This document shows positions 22,787-33,911 of a stretch of 39,377 nucleotides of DNA, piece after piece. The DNA is from Lingula anatina (lineage: Eukaryota; Brachiopoda; Lingulata; Lingulida; Lingulidae), in contig NW_019773857.1 in assembly GCF_001039355.2 (NCBI RefSeq), forward strand, positions 1 to 39,377. The letters are read 5' to 3'. The notes under the pieces were generated by a model that worked only from the letters and a program-made list of their open reading frames with translations, made no database searches and was not told where the DNA came from. How positions within the stretch are numbered: the first letter of the stretch is position 1; every line of letters begins with the position of its first letter. Position numbers and translations under genes: made by a program.

Positions 22787-22962
22787 CAGATTTATCCGCC
22801 GTATAAAGTTGTACGGCTTTCATACAACCCGTATAAGTTACATGGCTGATTTATCCAGCGTATAGTGCTATACGGCTTTCATACAACCCAGCCCAGGAGA
22901 TAAATCAGCTTATTCTGAGGATAAAGTTGTCCGCTCGAAATAGGTGGGATAAATCTGCTATC
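22787..22962. repeat. Foldback/MITE-like repeat
   Basis: AGCAGATTTATCC near 22787 is inverted as GGATAAATCTGCT near 22948. Inside, TTTATCC-GCGTATA followed by TACGGCTTTCATACAACCC occurs twice directly (about 22791 and 22849). It has no coding capacity. Confidence 0.6.
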
Positions 22963-23327
22963 ATGCTGTCAAATCATCAAAAATGGCGAACCTGCTAATT
23001 GCTTTGGGAGTAAATCCTATGAGATTTCACAGGCGTAGAATGATTAGAAAGAGAATTTTAGAAGACGTCTGTTTGCTTTTTTAATGCTTAAGTGATGCTG
23101 AATCAATAGATTACATAACAGACTTTATCAAAGTTGACATGGCGCCTGCTACGAACAGAACCCATGCAATTTGTGAGAGACCAATGATCTTTAATTTTAC
23201 TAAAACATACCTTTTAAATCGATGAAAAAAATTCTACACTGCTATTGACAGAATCTGCCAAACGTGCCAAGTCAGCCATTTTGTTAAAAAGTATGTCACG
23301 ACCTTGCCCTTCAACTGCAAATTGTAA

Positions 23328-23356
23328 CGGCTATTTCACAATCAGACGTACACTTT
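23328..23356 (+). repeat. Left terminal inverted repeat
   Basis: 29 bp starting CGGCTATTTC and ending GTACACTTT; pairs with 26181-26209. Preceded by TAA. Confidence 0.85.
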
Positions 23357-24399
23357 CGAAATTGAGCATGTTACATTGCCTCTAAGTATTATCAAAACCA
23401 ATCTAGTGCCCACTCTTTGTCCAATCTGGTAGATGACACTTAGACGAAGCAATCAAAAAATTTTTTTTGAAAATCGGTCATAGATTGGCAAAAATATACT
23501 AATTTGAATACCCTAAATACAGCCGTTTTTAGTTGTTACGAAGGGTCACTGGAGTTGTGTAATAATTTCATGTAGTGGATATGTAATTTGGTATTGTAAT
23601 TTATTGCATTTAGTTTGACTAAAGATATCAGTTGTGAGGTATAATGTTGTTTGAAAATCAGTTGGACATAATATAGTGTAACATATGAGACAAAAGCCAT
23701 TGAATGTTACAAGGGAGCTCTGTTACGGATTTTTCTGTTTTTAAAGCTATTTCAATACATTAAAATAATTACTGTGTCCAAATCCATATTTAGTTCAAAA
23801 TTCCAACAATCCAAAATTGAAACCACATTTTAACACAAAATTTTGTAGCGTCCGTCCCCCTTGTAGCAAAAGGATAGCAGTTAATCTTTTTTTTAAACCA
23901 CACTCAGGCACTTATGCATTTCACTACCCATGATAAAATAATATACCTAAAAGGCCAGTAATACAACACACTGTGGATATACCATTTGATTAGTGGTCAA
24001 ATGTAGCGTCCGTCCCCACCTGTAGCGCCCGTCCCCAATTTGTATTTTTCGCTTTATTAAGGATACACATGCTGAAATGGATTTTAATTAAGTATATTTT
24101 GTAAATACTCACTATAATCTATCTAATGTAGCCAAAGGTTGTCACAGACGCATTTGGTGCATTACTTGTAATGAATAAATGGATACATTTAAAACAATGT
24201 TATAATATGAAACAATGTTGTTGTTTTTGTTGCTGTGAAACAACACAACAACACTTGAGACGAAGTGACATCACTTGGTTATAGTTTGGACTAAAAAGCC
24301 ACAGTAAACTTTATCCAAGGTAATAGGTTGTAATGAATTTTGTGCATTTGAGCTTGGAACAATGATGGAGCAACATTTATGTTTTTATTGTTGCTGAGG

Positions 24400-25433
24400 A
24401 TGGGTAAACTAAGTCAAAGTAGAAAAAGAAATGCCATAGAAATAGAAGGCATAAGTGAAAGTGCTTTGAAAAAAAGAAAACGAGAAAAACTCAAGAAAGA
24501 TCCCGAACGTTTGAAAACTGCCAGAGAAAAGGACAGACTTAGAAAGAAAAAAGAAGAGAAAAGAAGAGACTTAACTTAATGAACCACCCAACATTAGCAA
24601 AAGCTGAAAGAGCAACGGAAACTAATAGAATGAGAAAATTTAGAGAGAAAATCCGAGAACAAACAAAGATCAGTGCTTTATCAGAAGCAGGTAAAGCAAG
24701 AGAGAAAAGAAAAAAAAATACTTTCAGCCCAAAGAGAAAAAACAGAGAGATGAAACTCAGTGAAGAAGCTAAAAAGAAAGAGGTCATGAGGGTTAAAGCA
24801 TGGAGACTAAGGGTTCAGTTACAAGATAAAACACCACAAAGTAAAGACTCAAGCCCGTTTTCATCTTCCTCCACTGAAAAGAGAGCCTTGAAACAAGCAA
24901 AGAATGCCCTTCCGAGGTCACCGAGCAGAAAAGCTAAAATTGTAGAAAGGCTAATAAGATCTCCTAGAGTAAACAGCATATTAGAACAGAAAGGAATTAT
25001 AGCAAGCAAGGAAACAAGCAGAAAGCTGGAGATGGGGGAGATCCTTATGCAAAGTATGTCAGAGCATATAAAGGAAATAAAGTATAAAGGTACAGCATCT
25101 GCATCTCAAAATATGGCGTGCAAGGTTTTAACATCAGTGATAAACAAGAAAGGAAAATACAGGGTCAAAAAGAAACTCAACAAGTCAGTGGGACTCAGAA
25201 GAGGTGTGGGGAAGACGGGCAGTAAATGGTGGACAACTAATACAAGGAAAATAAGAAATCAGACCACACTACCCATTTTCAAGGTGTGTGTCAGTACGCA
25301 TTTCACAGCATCATACCCCGAACAAATTTTGAGTGGTTATGCAATACTTTCCGACCCCACTGAGAATCATCACTATCACATTGCGTACAAGGCAAGAGCG
25401 GTGTCGCGTCTGATACTTCAAAGCGCGTACTGA
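24400..25433 (+). pseudogene. Transposon-encoded basic protein, frameshifted and truncated
   Basis: Starts MGKLSQSRKRN at 24400 and runs to 24576 in one frame, then continues in another frame through 24579-25433, so a one-base frameshift lies near 24560-24580. The first part is a long Lys/Arg/Glu-rich helix. The middle has RSPSRKAKIVERLIRSPRV and later KWWTTNTRKIRNQTT. I recall the same order of blocks in a large family of uncharacterised proteins from marine invertebrates and fish, which continue for several hundred residues to a region with 'GDFAENY' and 'HGKSPCDG'-type motifs. That C-terminal part is absent here. The last about 60 codons (from about 25258) derive from an inserted foldback element. 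The family link is from memory and moderate; a role in transposition is inferred from the surrounding TIRs. Confidence 0.6.
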
Positions 25434-25465
25434 TACACACCTTGAAAACAGGTAGTTTGGTCCGA
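25258..25465. mobile_element. 208-bp foldback element inside the transposon gene
   Basis: Arms of about 42 bp (25258-25299 and 25424-25465) are inverted copies with roughly six mismatches, sharing TTTTCAAGGTGTGT and TCAGTACGC. The interior is unique. The reading frame of the host transposon's gene runs through the left arm and interior and stops at 25433, in the right arm. Confidence 0.7.
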
Positions 25466-26180
25466 TCTACCGGTAAATTCAGGATTATTTGGTGCCGAGT
25501 CTGGTAGTTGGGTAGGCCTGAATTTGTAATACTTCAGAAAATATCTCTGGATCCGCTTCTGTTATTGATTTGTAAATTTGTTGTCGAACTGTTTATTCCT
25601 TTTAATACAGTTAATGTTTTGGAATGGGGATGTAAAAATGACATGTTTTGGTGTAGCGTCCGTCCCCAAGTGTGTTACATACCAAGTCATGAAATTTTAG
25701 CACTCTTTCTTAACATGTTATAGTCATTCTTATGGTCAGGCCTTTGTCATATCAAAATAAGATTTCAAATCATTGATGGAATCCCCTGATTTGATCTTAA
25801 TCACACAACATTTTATTTTTATTTGCAAAAGAAATGTGGCCATGCATCATGAAACCGCACATTTTGGAAAAAAATAGCTCACAGTTGATTGAAATTTTGA
25901 GGTTTTCATTGCATGTACAATTCATGTGTATAAAATTATGCTTATTAAAATAAATATTTTCCAATTATTATGTTTTATTCATCATGTGAAAGTAACTGAC
26001 TTGTAAAAATGTAGCGTCCGTCCCCTGTTTGAGACCATCCAGTCATTTTAGTGTCAAACAAAAACAAAGAGAAACGGTGCAAAAACATTTGAAGGGATTA
26101 TGCCCAAGATCTATACCAATGTCCTACTGATGTTCAAACCTCTGTTTGGTGAAGTTCATATTTGGTCGAAAGTGGACCAT

Positions 26181-26209
26181 AAAGTGTACATCTGATTGTG
26201 AAATAGCCG
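26181..26209 (-). repeat. Right terminal inverted repeat
   Basis: Reverse complement of the left repeat with one C/T difference. Followed by TAA. Confidence 0.85.
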
Positions 26210-26424
26210 TAAACATTGCATGAGGCACAACTAATGCAATGTGATGTAGTTGTGACTCTGACACTAAAATATCCTGTAGATATTTTCCCCATTATTTTAA
26301 TGAATGTGCCATCTTGAAATATACTGATAATATTGTTTATTATGGGTAATTTATTTTCCAAATATGGTATAGATCACTTTTTTGTTAGCAACTATCATGG
26401 CTATTATAATGTTTATAGCAACCA

Positions 26425-26425
26425 N
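26425..26425. other. Contig join (single N)
   Basis: Single N in non-coding sequence, with no visible overlap duplication around it. Confidence 0.6.
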
Positions 26426-26676
26426 ACTCTGAATTTAATCTTGGTCGCTATCTATTTTTATAAATTAATGTAAATATACAATCAGATTGGTTAATTCACC
26501 TTTCATTCAAAGAAAATAAAGTCAAATACACAAAAAATCAGGGAAGTTAGGGGTTACTTAGAAAATCAAACAGACCATGAATGTGTGCCTGGTAAAATAT
26601 CATTTGGGGTTATCTTGTAATGAGTTGGGCGTTATGTTGGCCGATGTGATTCTATACCTGAGGCACCACTAAAATT

Positions 26677-26703
26677 TAGGATCCAAAATAGTGTTGGATC
26701 CTA
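26677..26703. repeat. Perfect short hairpin
   Basis: TAGGATCCAA and TTGGATCCTA are exact inverted copies separated by 7 bases. Function unknown. Confidence 0.8.
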
Positions 26704-27381
26704 GCTAACATCTGATCCTTATACATCTTGATCAAATGTCTCCTGTAAGTCAATTCACAAATATAGATCCCATTTTAAAATATGGGACCTACATGTACAT
26801 GTACCAGTAAAATTGGTTTCAAGGGAACTATAGCCGTCTTTAGGAGAATCAGCAACACTGTTCAAATCCATCAAAGCACAGAGCAAACAATATGCAGGGA
26901 ATACAGATTCATTCATTCTGCAACTTTTAATCAGGTATTTCAGTAAAACTAGTTGCTAGCACAGATCTAATAAGGAAATTAACAGCAGGTCCAGATGCGC
27001 AGCAGATGGGAGTACGCTATCTTCTGGTGTGGCAGTTTAATAACAAAAAAATCTTTTCTCCTCCATGAACAGTGGTCCTAGGCGAGCTATGATTATTTAT
27101 AACAATTTAAAGAAACGATCTGTTTTATTTGAGCAATCGGCCATGTTTTCTTATTATTTTTACTACGATTTTCTTGTCAGAAAAAATACAAGATTTCTTC
27201 ACATTAAAAAACATTGGATATTCCATACAGATGGTATGAAATTTAAACCTGTCTGATTCATAAAATGATAGTTGCATCCAAGTGTTTCACCTTACGGCGA
27301 GTATTAAAGACCTGTTACCCTCTGATCTGAAACCTACACAGAACCTCTGTACTATAACAAGGTACAGAACCCACGCACTGT

Positions 27382-27447
<66 letters not shown>

Positions 27448-28860
27448 ACGATGTTGTCAAACTTCGCAACTTGGGCACAGCAGATAAATAAGTTGATCCT
27501 GTTAACGACTTGGGTAGTATAATAAGTGTGATGTTACCTGCACTAGTGCCATACTATCATCTTCGTTAATTAGTATTGAATACACATGCAAACACGGGGG
27601 AGTGGGCCAAATTAATACAAAACCTGCCTTACACATCGCTTATTCAGTAAAGCAATATACACAAAACCATCTCTGTCTTCCACTAGCAGCTGACAGACCG
27701 GCATTAACACATCATTCACTTGGCCTAGATATTTACGTGGTGAATTCCGGGAAATTCAATTAACGAAGCGACTTCAGCATACCAAGGTGCTATGGATTTC
27801 CTTAGACCCCTTGGAGGGGGGAAGTAAACATTGGGTAATATGTGCACACACCACGTGGATTTAACAACTCAAACATCTGGCAATTAAGATTTCTGCGGGT
27901 TACGCATCCTTGTTTTAACAAATAAATCCCAAGGCTAACTGCAAAAAAAGATAATAAAAATTTCGGCCACAAATTTCTAGATCTATTTTGCAATTTTTGC
28001 GAAAATGTGAAAAAAAAACACCGGGATAAATATTCGCCATTCTACAGTGCCATCGGTTTGTTTGTGTACGCGATCCTTTGGTTAATGATGATGCAGTACT
28101 CCATCCTTTTAAGGCAACCGGACCAGGTAGACAGCTACCTGTGGTGTTTCAGATCATCTGGAGGCCAATACCGCGAGCGTAATACTAATAAAACAAGTGC
28201 AAATGCCGTTAATCTCTACTCTGGTATATGGAATATACCCCCGCTTGACTGTCTGAGTGATTGTGAGCGCGTGTGCTTTCCAAACAAAATTACCCTGCCG
28301 TAAAACTATTACCATTATAAAAAAAAACGTAAGGAAGAAATTGAGGGTTGCAGGCCTACTATGAACGCCGTGATTAATTTAATATAATTTGATTACGTGA
28401 CCAATGATAAACAGATTACGGTTAATATAATAGCGTCTTAAAGTTTCCCCGCACATACTCCTAGCTGTGCAAGACAGCTCCCTTCATCACCTTACTTAAG
28501 TGGAGCATGGTGCCAGAGCATGTACTCCGAAGTGGTAGTTTTTTGTACGTAATAGGAACCTATGTTTACATCACTAATTCACTTTAGCTTCAGTTGTTCA
28601 CGCTAACTCTCACAGACCACATATCACTAGCACTGCGAGTAGCTTCGAATCTAGTTATAATCCACATGATAAAAGGAATTACACATTAAAATGGATTAAA
28701 CTGTAGGTATATCGGCACATTTGCTACAGTCAGATTAATAAGTGCATTTCGTTTAGAATAATTGTTTAGAATATCATTCAGGCTCTTTTGCTGTACCGGC
28801 ATTCGGGCATAGACTTGAGGCACGTATACAATCCTCGGCCGCATAGCATCCCCTATACAC
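26704..28860. other. Non-coding stretch with (TA)n at 27383-27444
   Basis: A (TA)n microsatellite of about 30 units lies at 27383-27444. I looked here on the minus strand for the second half of the PDZ domain (a G-A---G-L--GD-I---G pattern) and did not find it. No gene is supported. Confidence 0.5.
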
Positions 28861-28865
28861 GTTAC

Positions 28866-28976
28866 CTTGGCTAAATAAAGTGGTAATCCAAAGTCTGCAC
28901 CCCCTTGCAGCGTGAAGCCCCAGGACGTACTGGTCTGTTTTCTCCTTAGCCGCACAATATACTGGCCCTCGGCCAT
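28866..28976 (-). CDS. PDZ-domain N-terminal exon, copy C
   Basis: ATG at 28976; 37 codons: MAEGQYIVRLRRKQTSTSWG, then FTLQGGADFGLPLYLAK, ending AAG|GTAACG in phase 0. This is the first beta-strand and the carboxylate-binding loop of a PDZ domain of the Zasp/PDLIM (Enigma-ALP) type, where the loop reads 'PWGFRLQGG-DF--PL'. In that family the domain binds alpha-actinin or other C-termini and LIM domains follow. The remaining half (helix alpha-2, GD-I--ING) must come from another exon, which I did not find to the left. The frame is also open upstream to an ATG at 29006, but the close match to the start of copies A and B favours 28976. Confidence 0.7.
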
Positions 28977-29803
28977 TGTTTCTGAGAAATATGACGGGAA
29001 ACGCACAGACGTTTCCTTGAATCCCCTGTCCTGGTTGAAACGCGCACAACAGCAGTCGGATGGGCTTAAGCAGTATATTCCTAAGCAGAATCAAATTTCA
29101 TTCTCCACTGAAATTAGCGATTTGGGGGGATTCCTTGTATGTCCAGCAGATGGCGATAGTGTGCAGTCACCGAAGAATTATCTACAACAGATGGGATTCA
29201 CTCAGAGAGATAATAAAGGATGTAAAAGCGGGATAAAATTGCAATGAAAACTCCATTAGAAAATTTTCTGAGATGTAAATCTCTAATGAAGGTTTGACAA
29301 AGGCCATGAATGGATCAAGGATGAATGACGTAAGAGAACAGAGAGAATAGTGGCGGGGGATAAAATTAGGAAAATATACCATGAAGGCAAAAAGTAGGTC
29401 GATTTATTGAGGGTCAAAAATAAATTTGAGAGAAAAGCAAAAAGAGAACGACATCAATATCCATTCAAATAAAGAAAGTTCAGGAAAGCTCAAAAACCTG
29501 AATTCCAATATGACTTTTTCCTGCTATCGATAGAGAGAGACCACTCAAGAAACGGATGAACTTTATGGTTACAGGGACAAATGGCGCTAAGGAAAAATAT
29601 GGATTTTCAAAATATTCACTTAAGTAGTGTTAGCGTTACACGTATTAGAGTAATAATAATGTGGGAATGTTTTATCATTTGTTATTCCCATCTTGTCCAT
29701 CATTCCATTATCCATTTCTGCGCACATCACATTCCGCAGTCAAAGAGTGTATTAGATGCGGCCGTCGATTGGTGTGGTAGTTGGGCGTCGACACAGTCGC
29801 AAT

Positions 29804-29938
29804 AATGGCGGATCTAGGATTTTGCCTGCTAAGGGGGAGGGGTTTAAAACATTCGTCCGAGCTTCTCTCGGCAGATATAATTTAAAGGGGTGATGTGGCA
29901 CATGTGTTAGTCCCAGCGTGCCTCTTGGACCCGCCATT
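29804..29938. repeat. Candidate MITE with AATGGCGG ends
   Basis: AATGGCGGATCTAGGA at the left and, reverse-complemented, AATGGCGGGTCCAAGA at the right match at 13 of 16 positions. The inside is non-coding. No clear target duplication, so tentative. Confidence 0.4.
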
Positions 29939-30928
29939 GCTATAATTCACTGAAAACTCGTTTTGTAAAAACAAGGTACAATTAGTATATAAAACAAGTA
30001 TCTTTTAAGTACGTGTACATGTACATTTGTAGGTTGCATAAACTAAACGTGAGATAATTTATGGAAAATGCACAGCAGAATTACCGATCAAAATCACCTG
30101 ACCACAATAAACGAATGCAAGCTGCCATCGACCATCTGCTAAAAAAAGAAAATAAAGAAATTATCTGTAGACGTGGCATCTGCCGGTCTAATCAGCAGAT
30201 CTACATCTTTCATAGCGTGGAAAAGCGATTACATGGGAAAATATGACAAGGATGAATAATATTAGCCAATGTCTGCTAAGGTGAAAAAAAAATATTTTTT
30301 TCATCATTTTGGAGAAAATAAAGAGACCAATGCATTCTGCTGTTATTAACAGCGATAAGCTAAAGAAAGGAATGAAAGAAAAACGGCATTTTCTTCAACA
30401 AAAGCCTAATGATTACAGAAAAGGCGGGGGGGGGATAATTAAAATAACGGCTTTCTGGAATGTAGCGCCTGATTGCAATTACCTGGCTCAATAGATCAAA
30501 CAGTTTGGCATCTGAATTCAACTGCTTTGTAGGAGAAATATTCAAAACAAATCAAAAACAGAGGACTTAATGAGAAAAAAGAAAGAAAGCATTTACCTGC
30601 TTCAAACAGTGCTAACAGAAAGGACTGACAGAAGTATGAACTTTGAAGATGGAAGTGTTTGAAGAGAGTTAGGAAAGAAATGTCAGGAAAGATCTGCAGC
30701 AGGTTGGGAATGCTATACATAAGCAAAATATGAAAACTTCATGCAATTAATGAGTCCAAACAAGTAATTACACCATTAAGCAGTACCAATTACATTCTTC
30801 GTTGTTAGAACTTATAATAGGTCTTATTAGCTGAAAGTTAAGGTGCAAATGAGGAGGATAAGTCGTGGGCAAATTATTATCCTTACGTATGGTTTCAAAC
30901 ATCGATCGGACCGTTCAATAAGTCTCAC

Positions 30929-31042
30929 CTTTTTAATGAAAAACGGCATATTATAGTTTGCCCCTCCCGCCAACTGAAACCCCCACTGCGTCTGATTTAG
31001 GTGCCTCCGAAGCTGTACCTTGTATACGTCTCCCTGAGTCAT
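30929..31042 (-). CDS. PDZ-domain N-terminal exon, copy B
   Basis: ATG at 31042; 38 codons: MTQGDVYKVQLRRHLNQTQW, then GFQLAGGANYNMPFFIKK, ending AAG|GTGAGA in phase 0. It has the same domain portion and exon end as copies A and C, but is clearly diverged in the binding loop region (AGGANYNMPFF against QGG-FGLPLY). The frame is open upstream to an ATG at 31138, so a longer N-terminus is possible. The three exons could be alternative first exons of one PDZ-LIM gene on the minus strand. Confidence 0.7.
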
Positions 31043-31954
31043 GGTTAGTCTCCTGTTTGAAGTTTCTTCATCAACTCCCTGGTGCAAGGAGGCATACGAA
31101 TATTGCCAACTGGTTCGTTTTTCTCTTGGCACACACACTGATATCCCAAGATAATAATCCTTGCAGGGGATATAACTATCTCAATATCTATCAAGATATA
31201 TAACGTTGTTACTGATATTCCGTGTGCCCGGAAATCGGCCAAGGTTTGCTTATTATGATGAAGCCCAGCTCAGAGCGAAAAGCGATCATGCAATAAGACA
31301 GACCTACGCTGAGATGAGCATCTCTGTTTTCTAGATTTACATGTACAAGTCAGACAAGATCTACAAGCTATTGGTATGCGAAAGATTCAGAAGAAACTTG
31401 TGCAAGAATAGTGTACTTTGATACGGTAAATCACTAAAAGGTTTTTCAAATATGTCATCGAGTTACAATTGGTTGAATATTTTGGCACGCCCAGTAGCTT
31501 GTTAGCGAATACAAGCCCGCTACGAGGGAACGTGCTGCTCGTGATTACTACATTAACTTTAACTATAACCCCATTCGCATGAACGCAGGGCTCTTGAGTA
31601 AAGGTTAAGCAGACGACCTCTCCTCGAAATGCCGCTGATTCCGAGGAACGTGGGCGAATAAACACAACTTGAAGTTGACATTGCCATAGATCAAACCAAG
31701 CTTCAGCGAAGGTGTATTTTTAGATACACTTTGAGGTGTTTACACCTGGATTGCAAATAACCAGGGCAGTGGAAATATAGGGACATATAAAATATATTAT
31801 GGAAGAGAGGCAATCTGGGGAATGAATGATGAAAAGGTTAGAAAAAAACAAGATAGATGAATCGAAATGTTATGAAGCAAAGGTTATATATATAGTGATG
31901 CATACGTGTGGATTGCTGTTATGTAATTAAATGAATAAACAAGAGTTGCGAGAC

Positions 31955-31995
31955 TCTCTCTCTTCCAAAGAGAGAAAGAGAGAGAGAAAAAGAGG
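31955..31995. repeat. CT/GA-rich hairpin
   Basis: CTCTCTCTCTT followed after a few bases by AGAGAGAAAGAGAG; low-complexity inverted repeat, non-coding. Confidence 0.7.
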
Positions 31996-32443
31996 GAAAT
32001 CTCGACATCCAACTGACACTAACGTTTTCGATTAGAGTACAAGTTTACAGTTCTGACGAAGCTACTCGTCTTCCAAAAATTAACAAGCACACTGTATTGC
32101 TTCTCAGTTACTCAATACAACATTGATAACTACCCGTTAACCGTCTTCGCTCAGGTAGATACGCACTTTAAAATCGTTAATGTGAATCATCTTCTCATTT
32201 TCGAGAAATATCCACCTACAGAAATGTACAGACTATTCTAATTAACTCCCGTAAATCTAAACTGTCTGTATCTTTTTCTGAGATATTTTCGGCCCAGCCC
32301 TTTTAGTATGGGCAATATGTCTAGAATAACGCGTACGGAAAGTATGTTGAGTATGAATATATAGGATAAGTCACATTGTATTATTACAGGTAGAATGACA
32401 TTATCAATTCTTTTTGATCCAGGCCTCCGTTGTGGTTTGCTCC

Positions 32444-32444
<1 letters not shown>

Positions 32445-32485
<41 letters not shown>
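32445..32485. repeat. (TA)n microsatellite
   Basis: About 20 TA units between PDZ exons A and B. Confidence 0.9.
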
Positions 32486-33036
32486 CGTTACTTGGATCGC
32501 CTTATACAACACTCAATCCACCTTGTTTCGAATTAATCGCTGATTCCTTCACTTCCAAAAATGACATGAAAGGGTGGTCGTATAGTGTAAAGATTGGGTA
32601 TTCGAAAACTTACAAGTTTTATACATATTTTACTTCTTTTACATACACCCAGAGGACATCCAAGAGGGGTCCTCAATAATTTATTTCATCACTCTGGATA
32701 ATGAACTGGGCCTTACTCCGCCCAACTGAAGGTAGTTAACTGGCGAGGATGAACTTGTTTTCGCACAAATATTTCCGGCGCACAAGAGTTTGAGCCAACG
32801 TAAACACGCCACACCCTTGATATATGTGTCTTCTCAGAGGAACGGAGGATTATATACAGAACAAGTTAAGAACCATTTCCTAACACATGAAATCAACCTG
32901 TATATTCCTGTAAAATCATTCACAGTTTGCAAATGTTTCAAATCCTTTAACAAAAGTAAAATGTTCGTTTGCTGGATAAATGTAGAAAGAGAATATCACG
33001 CAAAACGTAACAGACATACAATAAATTTTTTCTTAC

Positions 33037-33162
33037 CTTTTGGATGTAAAGTGGTAACCCAAACTCCACTCCCCCTTGCATCCGGAATCCCCAGGGGTGG
33101 TGGGTCTGTTTGCGGCGGAGACGGACCTCTGAAACTCCCGGTGGGTACTGTACATGTGACAT
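33037..33162 (-). CDS. PDZ-domain N-terminal exon, copy A
   Basis: ATG at 33162 in a good context (GTCGCCATGT); 42 codons: MSHVQYPPGVSEVRLRRKQT, then HHPWGFRMQGGVEFGLPLYI and QK, ending AAG|GTAAGA in phase 0. It keeps the classical PWGF loop and is nearest to copy C (RLRRKQT, QGG-xFGLPLY). It is the most upstream of the three on the minus strand, about 2.1 kb from copy B and 4.2 kb from copy C. Being first in transcription order and with the most typical motif, it may be the ancestral promoter/exon. The rest of the protein is not in the window as far as I can see. Confidence 0.75.
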
Positions 33163-33911
33163 GGCGACTAAAAAACCACTTTCTTCTGGTTACGAATACC
33201 AAATTGAAAATACTTTGTTCCTAGATGTTCAGTAGAGTTATTTGAATCCTCCTAGCTTGAAGAGCCGGAGACGGAGAGGAATTTAACAATCTTCTCAAAG
33301 TTGATGCCCTCTGAAATGTAGGCTATGCACCTCTTGGTTCTCAGCACAAAGACGAAGACTCCGTATTAAATGCCGGGAGAGATCAGGCACCTTTACCTGG
33401 ATTAAAGATAATTTAAAAGCTGCGATCACCCGTCTTTTCCTATTTCAGCTCAGGTCAGCTAAAGTAACATTTAACAGCGGAGTGAAACAAAAATTTACGA
33501 AAGTGACGAAGGTACTTGGAGCAGAAAGAACATGTGTTGGTCGAAACTTAAATGCCAACTTTTGTAAATGTTTACTATATGTGATTAAAAGCAGCAATGA
33601 CATATAATTGAGTTGGAGGCCGCAAAATGCACCAACCACAGTAAACCAGTAAGTAACGCTTCATATCCGACCTGAATAAAACGGCTATACTTCAAATATC
33701 ACAAGTAAACAACCGAAATCAGTTTTGCCAATTATTTTCATTTACGTCTTGTGTATTATTTTATGTATTTCGTTTGTTATCAGGTATTTTTCCATTAATT
33801 GTTAGAAACAAGATAAATTGAGTAAGTCAGAAGGTGATAGAAAACAGAATATGGCTCTACCTGTACAAGTCCGCTTCTATCCACAGCTTCTCTCCGAAGA
33901 CTTCTTATTAC

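Larger units (their letters stand above)
23844..26025 (+). repeat. Five dispersed copies of a 16-bp motif
   Basis: TGTAGCGTCCGTCCCC occurs at 23844-23859, 24002-24017, 25652-25667 and 26010-26025, with one-mismatch copy TGTAGCGCCCGTCCCC at 24021-24036. All are in the same orientation, all lie outside the coding region, and all are within about 710 bp of an element end. They could be transposase-binding sites. Confidence 0.9.
23328..26209 (+). mobile_element. 2.88-kb TIR DNA transposon with TAA target duplication
   Basis: The left end (23328-23356) and right end (26181-26209) are inverted copies, 29 bp with one mismatch, beginning CGGCTATTTCACAATCAGA. Both sides are flanked by TAA (23325-23327 and 26210-26212), as expected for a 3-bp target duplication. 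Inside are a gene for a lysine/arginine-rich protein (24400-25433, frameshifted and truncated) and five direct copies of TGTAGCGTCCGTCCCC. A TAA/TTA duplication is typical of PIF/Harbinger, but the encoded protein is not a HARBI1 relative. The superfamily is left open. The element is disabled: the gene is broken and a foldback element sits in it. Confidence 0.75.
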
